A stretch of 64,000 bases of DNA from an uncultured Candidatus Melainabacteria bacterium (GTDB lineage: Bacteria; Cyanobacteriota; Vampirovibrionia; Gastranaerophilales; Gastranaerophilaceae): contig CAKUTX010000005.1 in NCBI GenBank assembly GCA_934692485.1, forward strand, positions 47,337-111,336. The letters are read 5' to 3'. This document shows, one piece after another, positions 8,807 to 18,796 of this stretch. Positions within the stretch are counted from its first letter, which is position 1; the number at the start of each line of letters is the position of its first letter. The notes beneath the pieces are model-generated. The model was not told the DNA's origin, made no database searches, and saw only the letters and a list, made by a program, of their open reading frames with translations. A program made the position numbers and the translations under genes.

Positions 8807-10837
8807 CTACTCATTACAACCGAATGCAATAGTAATGTGTTCTCTTGGATTTACAGCGGAGATTTTATATCCGCGAGGATCTACAAGGTAAGCAAATTCG
8901 TCGCCTGTTGTTTGGAATAAGCCCATTGTACCTGATAAAGCAGTTCTTGTTACGTCAACAGGAGCTTTCACTGTTTCCCACAAACCATCACCTAAATTAC
9001 GTGCAGCTGCACCAAATTGACCTTGGAATGCGTGACCTAGCATGTAACCAGCATCGTTTGAAACATTTTCTACTGCGTTACCAAGATTTGTAACAACACC
9101 ACCGACAGTTCTACCTGCAACACCTACCAGTGAACCTGCCAAAGTAAACGGCATTTCTACTAATCTAGCAACAGGGTTAACTTGTTTTGATTTGTTAACT
9201 TGCGCTTGTAAGATTTGTTTAGGTAATTTAGTTTTGCAATCACCGTTTTTGATGTCAGTGAAAGATAATTTTAAAGCACCTTTATCACAACCTGATGGTC
9301 GGATAACTTCTACAACTTGGCCTGTTACTGTTGAACCGCATGGATATGTAACACCGTTAATTGTCACATCTTCTAATGTATTTGCTCTAAAGTATTGTCC
9401 AACGTGAGATGATTTTGCTGTCAATTGGTCTATCATTTTCACTTTTAATGTAGGAATTTTTACAATTTCTTCATTTTCAACAAACGCATTTTTGTTTACC
9501 GGACAAGCTGGACAAATATTGTTTGCTGTTTTAGGGTTTGTGTCGTAACCGAGTGCTACACGAACAGTTTGCATCATAGACGCAACTTCTGCACGAGAAG
9601 CCTCTTTGTTTGGCATAATCATGTTTGGATTAGGCATATCTTTTAAAGCACCGTTTTCAAGTGATTTTGCAACAGGAATTCTTGCCCAGTTAGGAATTTT
9701 AGCTCCGTCTGAATATCTGCCCAAAATTTCGTCAGCTTTGCATTGATCAATATCACAAGTCATACCTTTTGCAATTGTCGCAAGAGCTTCAACCCTTGTT
9801 ACAGGATGGTTTGGTTTGAAGTTTCCGTCAGGATAACCTTTTAGTAAATCTTCGTCAACAGCTTTTGCGATAGCTGCGTTTGCCCAATTGCTTTTTGGAA
9901 CATCTTTAAACAAACCTTCTCTAGGCATTTCACATTTGTCTAAGTTGAAACCTTTAACTAAGATTGTTGCAAATTCTGCACGTGAAATATTTCTGTTTGG
10001 TTTGAAGTAACCGTCAGGATAACCTACAACAACGTCGTTGATAGCTAATTTGTCAATGTCACATGCTGCCCAAAATCCGTTTGGAACATCGGGAAACTGA
10101 CATCCGCCAAGATTTGCAGCCGCGCCTGTTGTTTGCATAATTTGGTTTGGAATTTCATATGGAACGAAAGATTTTTTTACTGCATCAATTGAGTTTGATG
10201 ATTGAAAATCAATAGGACAGTTGTTTCCGTCCATTAGTCTTTCGTTTCTGTCAATAGGAATTCCGTTATGTCTTGTCGGAGCTTCATTCAGGCATGGCAT
10301 TTGGGTTGCAGCGCCCGTAACTTGTCCGTCTGTAGCAACAGTAGTACCATTAATTGCTGATGACAAAGCTCTTGCAGTTGTTGCATGCGGTGTATCTGTT
10401 GAAAAAATAGAGTTTGCTGGTTGACCTACGTAGTTGTTTGTACCATAAATAGCGTTTGGATAACCGTAAACCTGTTTCATATCTTTTCTGTCAGGTTTTC
10501 CTGTTTGAGGACAAATTGCACAAGCTGGATCAGCTGGTTTGTCACAACTGATTTCATCCGGACATCCGCAATCAGTTTTTTTAGGTTTTTCACACGGGTC
10601 ACATGGTTTTTGTTTTTGGCATTCACAATCAGGCATTGCTTTTTTGCATTTTGAACATGTGTTAGGTTTTGTCGTTTCACACGGACAAGCTGGCCCTGTT
10701 ACTACGGGTAATGCTTCTTCACATGGTGCCGGTTTTTCATGTGTTTGGCACGGGCAAGCCGCCATTGCTTGACTCAAGGAACACGTTGCTATTCCAACGG
10801 CAATTGCAGCTGCCACAGTAAGTTTTTTAATTGTCAT
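8807..10837 (-). CDS. S-layer-homology surface protein with Cys-rich N-terminus
   Basis: 676 residues. Signal peptide at 1-27 (MTIKKLTVAAAIAVGIATC.., ending AMAA). Residues 28-113 hold 16 Cys, mostly as CxC and CxxC pairs among Lys, Pro, Asp and Glu. Three SLH repeats follow at about 245-435 (FPDVPNGFWA..VVGYPDGYFKPNRNISRAEFA; FKDVPKSNWA..GYPDGNFKPNHPVTRVEA; a third, weaker). SLH repeats usually bind cell-wall polymers and tether the outer envelope. The last ~130 residues are Gly/Val-rich (AGSLVGVAGRTVGGVV) and not a recognisable OprB porin barrel, unlike cyanobacterial SLH porins. AAGGAGG is 5 bases from the ATG, and an AT-rich hairpin (10853-10874) sits just upstream, perhaps stabilising an abundant mRNA. 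Confidence 0.85.
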   Translation of the reverse strand: MTIKKLTVAAAIAVGIATCSLSQAMAACPCQTHEKPAPCEEALPVVTGPACPCETTKPNTCSKCKKAMPDCECQKQKPCDPCEKPKKTDCGCPDEISCDKPADPACAICPQTGKPDRKDMKQVYGYPNAIYGTNNYVGQPANSIFSTDTPHATTARALSSAINGTTVATDGQVTGAATQMPCLNEAPTRHNGIPIDRNERLMDGNNCPIDFQSSNSIDAVKKSFVPYEIPNQIMQTTGAAANLGGCQFPDVPNGFWAACDIDKLAINDVVVGYPDGYFKPNRNISRAEFATILVKGFNLDKCEMPREGLFKDVPKSNWANAAIAKAVDEDLLKGYPDGNFKPNHPVTRVEALATIAKGMTCDIDQCKADEILGRYSDGAKIPNWARIPVAKSLENGALKDMPNPNMIMPNKEASRAEVASMMQTVRVALGYDTNPKTANNICPACPVNKNAFVENEEIVKIPTLKVKMIDQLTAKSSHVGQYFRANTLEDVTINGVTYPCGSTVTGQVVEVIRPSGCDKGALKLSFTDIKNGDCKTKLPKQILQAQVNKSKQVNPVARLVEMPFTLAGSLVGVAGRTVGGVVTNLGNAVENVSNDAGYMLGHAFQGQFGAAARNLGDGLWETVKAPVDVTRTALSGTMGLFQTTGDEFAYLVDPRGYKISAVNPREHITIAFGCNE

Positions 10838-11003
10838 TTTTTACCTCCTTGTGGGCTTTTTTTCTAAAAAACCCGAAAAATTCGTCTTTTAAAAAACCAT
10901 ATTAGATTATGTACTTTATCCATTGTCTGAAACATTGCCGTAAGTGGTTATTCTGTCGGGCTATTTAGAATTTACATAATGTATAAGTTTTTGTTTCAAT
11001 AAA

Positions 11004-11032
11004 TTGATAAAATAATTTCTTAATGTTAGAAT
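11004..11032 (+). promoter_or_regulatory. Leaderless promoter of dnaG-rpoD
   Basis: TTGATA (11004-11009), 17-base spacer, extended TGT-TAGAAT (-10 at 11027-11032), then six bases to the dnaG ATG at 11039. No Shine-Dalgarno sequence is present. In the rest of the 200-base gap (10838-11003) I see only the SLH-gene leader and no further gene. Confidence 0.7.
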
Positions 11033-11038
11033 GTCAGT

Positions 11039-12919
11039 ATGGCAAATTCAATTGATGAACTGATTACTCAAATAAAAGACCGCCTTGATATTGTTGACGT
11101 TGTTTCACAACAGGTTATTTTAAAGAAAAACGGTAATCATTATTGGGGCTTATGTCCGTTCCATAAAGAAAAAACCCCGTCATTCTCTGTAAATCCGTCA
11201 AGAGGTATTTACAAATGTTTTGGCTGCGGAGCCGGAGGAGATGCAATTACATTCATTATGAAAACTCAAAATAAAGAGTTTATGGATGTAATAAAAGAGC
11301 TTGCGGATAAGTTTGGGTTGGAAATGCCTCAGAAATTCCACAAATCAGAGTCTAAAGAAATTAAAGACGAGATGATTAAGGCTTGTGCTAAAGCGGCTGA
11401 GTTTTATAATCTTAGGTTGCTTATGGATAAGGAGCCTGAAACTCTTAATGTTATTGATTATTTAACCAGTCGTGGAATTACAAAAGAAATTATTCAAAAA
11501 TACAACCTCGGAATTGCACCAAAAACGTATGCAATGTTTTATAAAAAATTCAGACATGATTTTTCAGAAGAAGTTTTGGAAAAAGCTGGTTTGGTTATAA
11601 AAACAAGAGAAGGAGAATATATTGACAGGTTTAGAAATCGTGTAATTATTCCTATTCAAAATGAGTTTGGTGATATTGTTGCGTTTGGGGCAAGAGCTGT
11701 TGAAAAAGACCAAATGCCAAAATACTTGAATTCGGCAGATTCTTTGATTTATAACAAAAGTAAATTACTCTATGGCTTGTATACGGCAAAAGATGCCATA
11801 AAAAGAGATGACAGTGTTGTTTTGATGGAAGGTTATTTTGATGTTATTTCGGCTCAAGCACACGGAATTGAAAATGCAGTGGCTTCTTGTGGAACAGCGT
11901 TAACTCCAGACCACATAAAGCTTTTGTCACGTTATACTCCGTCAAGAAGAATTTATCTCTCATATGATACTGATTCTGCTGGACAAAAAGCCACAAAAAG
12001 AAATGCTGATTTGATTAAAGAAGCATTTACCGGACTTGGAAATATAAAACAGTTTGATGAAAGTTATATTTCTACAACAAGTGACAAATATTCTTGTGAA
12101 ATCAGAGTAATTGCTCCGCCTGAAGGAAAAGATCCTGATGAATTTATTCGCTCGGTCGGTGCAGAAAGTTATAAAGAATATATGGAGCACGCTCCACTTT
12201 TGATTGATTTTCAATTAAATAATATTCTTAAAGAAAAACCAAAAACTCCTATTGAAAAAAATAACTTGGTAAAAGAAATTATTCCGCTTTTACTTGAAAT
12301 TCAAAACAAAATAATTCAAGCAGAATATGTAAAAATGGTTTCTGATACCCTCCAAATAGATGAAAATGCTTTGCTTAGTGAATTAAATAAAGCTAATAAG
12401 GCTGAAACAGTTAAAAACATTGGTGTTGGGAGAATTGTTAAGAAAAATACATCTATTATAGAAAAAGCGCAAAAAAATTTATTGAGTGTTTTTCTTGTAA
12501 CCGACAACCATTTTACATTCGACGAAATAAGCCGTATTATAGGCGATACCCCATTTACGAATGAAACGTTAATAAATGTAAAATCTACAATTGACAAATT
12601 AACATGTACCGTAAATAATGTGAAAGAATTGGTTGATAAGCTATATATAGCTTTTGTGGAAAATCCTGAAGCTCAACAGCTTATAACAGAACTGATAAGT
12701 ATCTCTGAAGCATTTCAAAACTTGGATGAAACAGACTTTTTGACAGTAATTCGAGAAAATATTAACAAGATAAACGAATGCCAAAGTGAAAAAGAAAAAG
12801 AAAAAATCAGAAGTTTATACAAAAGCGCAAATGATAACGAAACAGAAGCCCTAAAAATTCAGATGCAGCTTAGAGATAAGATAAATAACAGATTAAAATT
12901 GGAGAAAATGAATGAGTAA
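11039..12919 (+). CDS. dnaG: DNA primase
   Basis: 626 residues. Makes RNA primers at the replication fork. N-terminal CHC2 zinc-binding domain ([14 protein letters not shown] then [11 protein letters not shown]; residues ~37-65). The catalytic TOPRIM domain has [13 protein letters not shown] (~260) and [10 protein letters not shown] (~310), with the acidic metal-binding residues intact. The C-terminal third (DnaB-helicase-interacting region) is less conserved. The gene overlaps rpoD by 8 bases, giving a dnaG-rpoD pair as in the classic macromolecular-synthesis operon. rpsU is not upstream here. The start fits a leaderless promoter. Confidence 0.97.
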   Translation: MANSIDELITQIKDRLDIVDVVSQQVILKKNGNHYWGLCPFHKEKTPSFSVNPSRGIYKCFGCGAGGDAITFIMKTQNKEFMDVIKELADKFGLEMPQKFHKSESKEIKDEMIKACAKAAEFYNLRLLMDKEPETLNVIDYLTSRGITKEIIQKYNLGIAPKTYAMFYKKFRHDFSEEVLEKAGLVIKTREGEYIDRFRNRVIIPIQNEFGDIVAFGARAVEKDQMPKYLNSADSLIYNKSKLLYGLYTAKDAIKRDDSVVLMEGYFDVISAQAHGIENAVASCGTALTPDHIKLLSRYTPSRRIYLSYDTDSAGQKATKRNADLIKEAFTGLGNIKQFDESYISTTSDKYSCEIRVIAPPEGKDPDEFIRSVGAESYKEYMEHAPLLIDFQLNNILKEKPKTPIEKNNLVKEIIPLLLEIQNKIIQAEYVKMVSDTLQIDENALLSELNKANKAETVKNIGVGRIVKKNTSIIEKAQKNLLSVFLVTDNHFTFDEISRIIGDTPFTNETLINVKSTIDKLTCTVNNVKELVDKLYIAFVENPEAQQLITELISISEAFQNLDETDFLTVIRENINKINECQSEKEKEKIRSLYKSANDNETEALKIQMQLRDKINNRLKLEKMNE

Positions 12920-14009
12920 AAAAAGACAAACAGGCTCCTCTATTGTAAGTATTATGGATGATGAAAATCTTGACTTGCATAATATTGATGATGAAAACGC
13001 ACTTTCAGCTGAAAATGACAGTGTTAATTATATGAATGTTGATATTAGTACTGACAATATTGAAGATATTGTTACGGCTAAAATGGAAAACAAATCTAAT
13101 ATCGATGATATTTATATGATTCACAATCATGAAGAAAACCAAGGAGAAGTTGAAGCTCCTAAAGGAATTGCGGTTGATGACCCTGTTAGACTTTATTTGA
13201 GAGAGATTGGAAGAATTAAATTATTATCTGCAAATGAAGAAATTGAACTTGCAAGAAAAATTCTTGAAGGAGGAACTCCAGGTGCAATTGCAAAGAGAAA
13301 ACTTGTACAAGCAAATTTACGTTTGGTTGTTTCTATTGCTAAAAAATATGTTGGACGTGGAATGCTTTTCTTAGACCTTATTCAAGAAGGAAATTTGGGT
13401 TTAATTCGTGCAGCAGAAAAATTTGACCACGAAAGAGGGTTCAAATTCTCAACTTATGCAACTTGGTGGATTAGACAAGCTATTACAAGAGCTATTGCTG
13501 ACCAAGCAAGAACTATTCGTATTCCTGTTCATATGGTTGAAACAATTAACAAGCTTAAAAAAGTTACAAGACGTTTGGCTCAAGAGCTTTCAAGAAAACC
13601 TACAGAAGATGAATTGGCAATAGAAATGAACGTTTCAATTCCTAAACTTCGTGAAATTATTAAAATTGCTCAAGAACCTTTATCTCTTGAAACACCTATT
13701 GGAAAAGAAGAAGATTCAAGATTGGGCGACTTTATCGAAGATAAAGAAGCAGATGCGCCTATCAAAACAGTTGCTTCTGAATTGTTGCGTGAAGATTTAG
13801 CGGAAGTTTTGTGTACGTTATCACCAAGAGAACGTGATGTTTTGAGATTACGTTTTGGTATGGACGACGGACGTCAAAGAACTTTGGAAGAAGTTGGACA
13901 ACTTTTTGGTGTTACTCGTGAACGTATCAGACAAATTGAAGCAAAAGCTTTGAGAAAACTTCGCCATCCAAATAGAAGTAAACGTTTAAGAGAATATGTT
14001 GAAGCGTAA
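12912..14009 (+). CDS. rpoD: Primary sigma factor (sigma-70, RpoD/SigA)
   Basis: 365 residues. Region 1.2 starts at [13 protein letters not shown] (~90). Region 2 holds [20 protein letters not shown] and [20 protein letters not shown] (promoter melting and -10 recognition). Region 4 holds [19 protein letters not shown] and [20 protein letters not shown] (-35 recognition). The first ~85 residues are acidic and Asn-rich, and the large non-conserved insert of proteobacterial RpoD is absent, as in cyanobacterial and Gram-positive SigA. The ATG lies inside the end of dnaG with a GGAGAAA site. Intact region 2/4 helices agree with the near-consensus TTGACA/TATAAT promoters seen throughout the window. 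Confidence 0.96.
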   Translation: MSKKRQTGSSIVSIMDDENLDLHNIDDENALSAENDSVNYMNVDISTDNIEDIVTAKMENKSNIDDIYMIHNHEENQGEVEAPKGIAVDDPVRLYLREIGRIKLLSANEEIELARKILEGGTPGAIAKRKLVQANLRLVVSIAKKYVGRGMLFLDLIQEGNLGLIRAAEKFDHERGFKFSTYATWWIRQAITRAIADQARTIRIPVHMVETINKLKKVTRRLAQELSRKPTEDELAIEMNVSIPKLREIIKIAQEPLSLETPIGKEEDSRLGDFIEDKEADAPIKTVASELLREDLAEVLCTLSPRERDVLRLRFGMDDGRQRTLEEVGQLFGVTRERIRQIEAKALRKLRHPNRSKRLREYVEA

Positions 14010-14024
14010 AAAATATATTTTATA

Positions 14025-14060
14025 CAAAAAACCATAAGGTATGAGCCTTATGGTTTTTTC
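14025..14060. terminator. Bidirectional terminator after rpoD
   Basis: AAAAACCATAAGG, loop TATGAG, CCTTATGGTTTTTT: a perfect 13-bp stem with A- and T-runs. It overlaps the stop codon of the convergent gene ending at 14048. Confidence 0.85.
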
Positions 14061-14512
14061 TTATGGAATAAGCCTGTGAATTTTTTCCAGCCAGTGCTAA
14101 AAAAGTTTCCAATCGACGTACCAATATCCTTAAAGAATTTTTTGGTTGATTTAAAACTAATATTACCCGAACGGAGTTTGTTAAATTGATTTTTGCACCA
14201 AGAACTGATAGATTTGAATTTATAACCGCAGAAAGCAAGACCACCAATAGCTAATGCTCCAAAGGCAACCTTTTTCCATGTTGGAATTGAAGATGGTTGA
14301 CCGTTTTGGTTTTGTTGATTATTAATTTTAAATTCATCAATTTTTGGTTGGTTTAAATTTGTCATTGTCGGCGGTTGACCATTGAATGGGCTTGGGTTAG
14401 TCGGATTTCCGACATATCTGAGCGGTTGTCCCATTATATAAGATGCGGCATCAAAATCAATAACACCGTTTTGCGCTAACATATCTAAATTACCAGCCCA
14501 ATTACAAGACAT
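14048..14512 (-). CDS. Hypothetical single-pass membrane protein
   Basis: 154 residues, not recognised. Residues 40-75 are Pro/Asn/Gln-rich. A single hydrophobic segment (VAFGALAIGGLAFCGY, ~84-99) is followed by a basic, Phe/Trp-rich tail (FFKDIGTSIGNFFSTGWKKFTGLFHKKKP). No signal peptide. AAAGGA is 7 bases from the ATG. Monocistronic. The layout suggests a small membrane-anchored protein with a positively charged cytoplasmic tail; no function can be given. Confidence 0.65.
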   Translation of the reverse strand: MSCNWAGNLDMLAQNGVIDFDAASYIMGQPLRYVGNPTNPSPFNGQPPTMTNLNQPKIDEFKINNQQNQNGQPSSIPTWKKVAFGALAIGGLAFCGYKFKSISSWCKNQFNKLRSGNISFKSTKKFFKDIGTSIGNFFSTGWKKFTGLFHKKKP

Positions 14513-14569
14513 ACTTTTTCCTTTATTTTAACCTACCTTACATTTATAAAGTTTTTTGAGCAGGAAAAA

Positions 14570-14598
14570 TTGCTTTTTAAATGTTTATTTGTTAAATT
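14570..14598 (+). promoter_or_regulatory. Leaderless promoter of the membrane glycosyltransferase gene
   Basis: TTGCTT (14570-14575), 17-base spacer, extended TGT-TAAATT (-10 at 14593-14598), seven bases to the ATG at 14606. It marks 14606 (MKKIIIENK) rather than an upstream in-frame codon as the start. Confidence 0.5.
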
Positions 14599-14605
14599 TT
14601 GTAAT

Positions 14606-16246
14606 ATGAAAAAAATTATTATTGAAAACAAATTACTTGTAATTCTTTTGTTGATGTGCGTTGGTACACTTTTAATGTTTTCAGCTCACCATTCTGGAAT
14701 ATTAATTGACTATGGTCGAGAGGTTTATTATCCGCAAGAAATTTTGGGTGGAAAAGTATTATACAAAGATTTGTTTAATATATACGGACCTTTGGCTTAT
14801 CAAATAAATGCATTGTTGTACAAGATTTTTGGTGCGAATTTATCAACCCTGTATGGAGCTGGAACGATAAGTTCTTTGTTGATAGTTAGTGGAATTTATC
14901 TTGTAGCACAAAAGTTTTTATCTAAATTTTTAAGTTTTGCAATAGGATTTTTTACAATTATAGTTGGTGTTGCCACAACAGGTATTTTTAATTTTTATTT
15001 TCCATATTCTTGGGCTTTGGTGTATGGATTGATTGCATTTCTATTTTCATTATATTTTTTGCTTAAATTTAATGACACAAAGAATTTTAAAAATCTATAT
15101 ATAAGCTCTTTTTTGGCAGGATTTGCACTAACTTGCAAATATGATTTTTTGTTTTATGTATTAGTTGTTTTGTTTTTTATAATAAAATTTAAAAACTGGA
15201 AAGCATTGTTATGTTTTATTTTTGCGCCGATGTTGAGTTTTGGAATATTATTTATTCAGGGATTAGGATTAAATGATTTATTGAATTCATTATTTATCAC
15301 ATCTCAAATGGCTAAAACAAAGACTTTAACATATTTTTATCAAAACAGTGGAATATATTTTCATCACAAAGTGTTATTAACAGATTTGGTTAGCTTTTTA
15401 AAAACAGCAATTCCTTTTACTGCAATACTTTTGGGTGTAAATTTATTTGATAAAAATAAAAAATTCGCATTGATTTTGTCTTTAATCGGTTGGATTTTGT
15501 TTTTTAATCTTTTTGATGTCAAATTTGCGTTTATATTTTTGCCAATTTTGTTGTTATGTTTATTAATATTCATATTAATAAAACAGAAATTTGAACAGGT
15601 AAAAAATTGGAATATAGTTATTTTAGGGATTTCTACATTAGCCGTTTGTGCAAAAGTATTTTGGGCAATTTGTTTGGGAAGCTATGGAAACTATTATGTT
15701 TCAATTGCGATGATTGCAGTATTTGCAATACTTTTTAGATATTTACCTAAAAAATTAGAAGATGTAACAACAATTGCTGTAATTTTTATGAGTATACTTA
15801 TATTTTTAACAAATTCTTTGAAAAAATCATTAGATAATTATAAAATTTCAACACCAAAAGGCACAATGTATACTACAAAATTTTATGCAGAAAGTTCTAA
15901 TAAACTTATTGATTATCTTAAAACTCAAACAGATAAAGACGATAAGGTTATAATTTTTCCTGAAGGCATGACGATAAATTTTCTGGCAGAAAGAAAATCT
16001 GACGATTTGATAAATTCGCTATTACCTCTGTATGTAGAAACTTTTGGTGAAGATAATATTATTGAACACTTTAAAAAAGATATGCCGAAATATATAATTT
16101 TTAATAACCTTGATATGAAAGATTATTATTTCAGATATATTTGTCAGGATTATGCTTTTAAATTTTGTGGATTTGTACAAGAAAATTATGACCTTCAAAT
16201 GATAATCGGGAATGAGTTTAGGTATTTGATTTTTAAACGAAAATAA
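14606..16246 (+). CDS. Polytopic glycosyltransferase (GT39/ArnT-like)
   Basis: About 546 residues from the ATG at 14606. Roughly a dozen transmembrane helices are visible. An early loop contains IDYGREVYYPQEILGGKVLYKD (quoted in parts: IDYGREVYYP and LGGKVLYKD), the acidic first-loop pattern of GT-C enzymes that transfer sugars from polyprenyl-phosphate donors, and NIYGPLAYQINALLYKIFG follows. The last ~120 residues form a soluble periplasmic domain. Acceptor and sugar are unknown. It stands alone between rpoD and metG with its own predicted promoter. The product could be lipid A, an O-antigen or a protein glycan. Confidence 0.7.
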   Translation: MKKIIIENKLLVILLLMCVGTLLMFSAHHSGILIDYGREVYYPQEILGGKVLYKDLFNIYGPLAYQINALLYKIFGANLSTLYGAGTISSLLIVSGIYLVAQKFLSKFLSFAIGFFTIIVGVATTGIFNFYFPYSWALVYGLIAFLFSLYFLLKFNDTKNFKNLYISSFLAGFALTCKYDFLFYVLVVLFFIIKFKNWKALLCFIFAPMLSFGILFIQGLGLNDLLNSLFITSQMAKTKTLTYFYQNSGIYFHHKVLLTDLVSFLKTAIPFTAILLGVNLFDKNKKFALILSLIGWILFFNLFDVKFAFIFLPILLLCLLIFILIKQKFEQVKNWNIVILGISTLAVCAKVFWAICLGSYGNYYVSIAMIAVFAILFRYLPKKLEDVTTIAVIFMSILIFLTNSLKKSLDNYKISTPKGTMYTTKFYAESSNKLIDYLKTQTDKDDKVIIFPEGMTINFLAERKSDDLINSLLPLYVETFGEDNIIEHFKKDMPKYIIFNNLDMKDYYFRYICQDYAFKFCGFVQENYDLQMIIGNEFRYLIFKRK

Positions 16247-16295
16247 AATCTTTTTTATGCTAAACTAAAAACATTGAAAGAATAATGGAGAAAAA

Positions 16296-17858
16296 ATGGA
16301 AAAATTTTATTTAACAACAGCAATAGATTATGTAAATGGCGCACCACATATTGGCCATGCTTATGAAAAAATATTGTCAGATATTATTACAAGACACTAT
16401 ACACAACGTTGTGATGATGTGTATATGTTGACAGGTACTGATGAACACGGTATAAAAATTCAAAAAACAGCAGCGTCAAAAGGCGTTAGTCCAAAAGAAC
16501 TTTGCGATGAAAATGCGCAAAAATTCAAAGAAGCTTGGAAAGCTCTTGATATAAATTATTCGCAATTTATTAGAACAACTGATGAAGAACACGAAAAAAT
16601 TGTTCAACAAATTTTTGATAAGTTATTGAAACAGGGCGATATTTATAAGAATTCTTATGAAGGTCTTTATTGCACAGGTTGTGAATGTTTCTTAAATCCG
16701 AAAGATTTGACGGAAGACGGGCTTTGTCCTGATCACCAAAAGAAACCGGAAGTTGTTAAAGAAGAAAATTATTTCTTTAGACTTACAAAATATAAAGATG
16801 CAATTATTAAATATATAAAAGATCATCCTGATTTTATTTTGCCAGAATTCAGAGCAAATGAAGTTTTAAATCAGTTGGAAGATATTCAAGATATTTCAGT
16901 ATCTCGTGCAAAATCCAATGTAAAATGGGGTATTGATGTACTTGGAGATGATGAACAATCTATTTATGTATGGATTGATGCGCTTTCAAACTATATTACA
17001 GCTTTGGGATATGATACAGAAAACCCTTCTGACAAATTTAAAAAATATTGGCCGGCAGATGTTCACGTAATCGGAAAAGATATTTTGAAATTTCACAGTA
17101 TTTACTGGCCAGCATTTTTGATGGCATTGGATTTGCCGTTACCAAAACATATTTTTGCTCACGGTTGGATTACTATTGATGAGTCTAAAATGTCTAAATC
17201 TTTGGGAAATGTGATTTCTCCAACGTCTGTTTTGGAAACCTTTAATCTTGAATATCCTGATGCTTTCAGATATTATATGGCTTCTTCTGCGCCGTGCGGT
17301 CGTGATGGAAACTATTCTGATGACGATTTTAAAGAAAAGGTTAATGCTCATCTTGCAAATAGCATGGGCAATCTTTTAAATAGAACTTTGTCAATGCTTG
17401 TAAAATATTTTGATGGAGAAGTTAAATCAGAGTTTAAAGCAGAAAATCCTCTAGCTAAAAAGGCTCTCGGTACTGTTCAAATAGTGAAAAATCATTTCGA
17501 CAATTTCGAGATTGCAGAAGCTTCTTTGGCAATAAATTCTTTGGTTGATATTACTAATAAATATGTTCAAGATAACGCACCATGGACGCTTGCAAAAGAA
17601 GAAAAAATGACAGAATGCGGACAAGTTTTGGTTAATGTTCTTGATATTATGTGCATAATAGCAGCGTTAATTTATCCATATTGCCCAAATATTGCAAAAG
17701 ATATGGCAAAACAACTTTCATTTGAATTGAAAACAAAATTGGATGATTTAACCGCAGATAATATTAAACTCGGAAAACTTATCTCAAAAGAAGATATAAA
17801 ACCTGTATTCTTGAGAGTTGATTCTGAGCTTGCAGACAAATCAAGCAAAAAAGCCTAA
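16296..17858 (+). CDS. metG: Methionyl-tRNA synthetase
   Basis: 520 residues. Charges tRNA-Met. Class I motifs: PHIGHAYE (HIGH, residues ~14-21) and KMSKSLGN (~296). The knuckle between them has CTGCECF and LCPDH, a partly conserved zinc site. The anticodon-binding helical domain follows (WTLAKEEKMTECG). The protein ends at ~520, so it lacks the C-terminal tRNA-binding domain found in about 650-residue MetG proteins; short forms are common. A TGGAGAAAAA ribosome site precedes the ATG. Single gene with a strong terminator after it. Confidence 0.97.
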   Translation: MEKFYLTTAIDYVNGAPHIGHAYEKILSDIITRHYTQRCDDVYMLTGTDEHGIKIQKTAASKGVSPKELCDENAQKFKEAWKALDINYSQFIRTTDEEHEKIVQQIFDKLLKQGDIYKNSYEGLYCTGCECFLNPKDLTEDGLCPDHQKKPEVVKEENYFFRLTKYKDAIIKYIKDHPDFILPEFRANEVLNQLEDIQDISVSRAKSNVKWGIDVLGDDEQSIYVWIDALSNYITALGYDTENPSDKFKKYWPADVHVIGKDILKFHSIYWPAFLMALDLPLPKHIFAHGWITIDESKMSKSLGNVISPTSVLETFNLEYPDAFRYYMASSAPCGRDGNYSDDDFKEKVNAHLANSMGNLLNRTLSMLVKYFDGEVKSEFKAENPLAKKALGTVQIVKNHFDNFEIAEASLAINSLVDITNKYVQDNAPWTLAKEEKMTECGQVLVNVLDIMCIIAALIYPYCPNIAKDMAKQLSFELKTKLDDLTADNIKLGKLISKEDIKPVFLRVDSELADKSSKKA

Positions 17859-17884
17859 AAATTTAATAAACACTTATATAAACC

Positions 17885-17913
17885 AAAAAAGTGGAGTCAT
17901 GCTCCACTTTTTT
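17885..17913. terminator. Bidirectional terminator after metG
   Basis: AAAAAAGTGGAG, loop TCATG, CTCCACTTTTTT: perfect 12-bp stem with runs on both sides. It lies between metG and the convergent small gene ending at 17912. Confidence 0.9.
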
Positions 17914-18196
17914 ATAATTTACTAACAAAATTTATAACATCGTCAAATAGGTTTTTGATAGGAATAGAAACATCGTATGCAAGAACTTTCCTAATGTATT
18001 CTATTTTTTCATCAAATGTTAATGTTTGTTTTTCCGGTCTGTTTGCAAATATTTGTTCAATTTTGCTTTCGTCAATTTCAATTTTGTATTTTTCTAATAA
18101 TTCTTCTGAAAGCATAATGTTTTCATTCACACTTTCGACGGGGAAAACGTCGGGGAAATCGATGTGTAAACAATCCAGTTCAAATAAATTGTCCAT
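17912..18196 (-). CDS. Small hypothetical protein, C-terminus related to its upstream neighbour
   Basis: 94 residues, unknown. Acidic, no membrane segment. The C-terminal helix (SIPIKNLFDDVINFVSKL) resembles the end of the next gene (NITQPLQNMFDEMLDYIPQNL): same spacing of Pro, Leu, Asn, Phe, Asp and aromatic residues. The two genes are 30 bases apart on the same strand and are likely co-transcribed and paralogous at their C-termini. AAGGAG is ~9 bases from the ATG. Confidence 0.6.
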   Translation of the reverse strand: MDNLFELDCLHIDFPDVFPVESVNENIMLSEELLEKYKIEIDESKIEQIFANRPEKQTLTFDEKIEYIRKVLAYDVSIPIKNLFDDVINFVSKL

Positions 18197-18226
18197 TTTT
18201 CAAAGCTCCTTTTTTTTATTTTTCTT

Positions 18227-18589
18227 TTAATCCAAATTCTGTGGTATGTAGTCTAACATTTCATCAAACATATTTTGTAATGGTTGTGTAATGTTTATCA
18301 TGGTCTGTTTTTGAATACTTGCCAGTTCATCATCGACAGATTTTGTCACCGGTTTTGTATTAATCGCTTCAAATTTACCTTCTTCGAGCTGATGTAACAG
18401 ATTTCGTGAAAAATCCTTTGTGTTCTTTAGGGATGTTAAAATCGCACAATCTATCCTAAACAAGTCCTCAGAAGTGAGTTCACTACTCAACATTCTTTCC
18501 ATTCTGTCAATGTCATTAATATCCCTAATAATACCATTGGCAATTGCGTTGGTGTCCACGGACATAACATATTCGGCTTTTGAATTCAT
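18227..18589 (-). CDS. Small hypothetical protein, first of a related pair
   Basis: 120 residues, unknown, mostly helical by composition (NDIDRMERMLSSELTSEDLF, LLHQLEEGKFEAINT). The C-terminal ~20 residues match the downstream gene. GGAGGTAA lies ~12 bases from the ATG. An amphipathic C-terminal helix shared by two otherwise different proteins could be a targeting or interaction tail (inference). Confidence 0.6.
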   Translation of the reverse strand: MNSKAEYVMSVDTNAIANGIIRDINDIDRMERMLSSELTSEDLFRIDCAILTSLKNTKDFSRNLLHQLEEGKFEAINTKPVTKSVDDELASIQKQTMINITQPLQNMFDEMLDYIPQNLD

Positions 18590-18740
18590 TCTAAAAAATT
18601 ACCTCCAATTATCTATTGCTCTGTCAGTAATTTTATACTCGGAATTTATTATCAAAAACTTTAACAAAAAAGATGATTTGTTACACAATGTTTACAAAAG
18701 ATGTAAAAATAACAAAAATAATAAAATAGGGTGTCCTCCG

Positions 18741-18790
18741 AAAAAAAAAGTCTCGTTGTTTGACAAGACTTATAAATATACATTTACCCC
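18741..18790 (-). ncRNA. Candidate ~50-nt small RNA
   Basis: On the minus strand, TTGACA-N17-TGC-TATAAA predicts a start near 18790. It ends 50 bases later in a hairpin (AAGTCT paired with AGACTT) followed by nine T (18749-18741). No convincing ORF fits inside. It could be a small RNA or a terminated leader. The T9 run and hairpin are otherwise unexplained, because no annotated minus-strand gene ends there. Confidence 0.4.
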
Positions 18791-18796
18791 ACTCAC

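Noticed and set aside
8845..10772. Several plus-strand ORFs opposite the SLH gene
   Set aside because: They are antisense shadows of a well-supported gene with signal peptide, SLH repeats and ribosome site.
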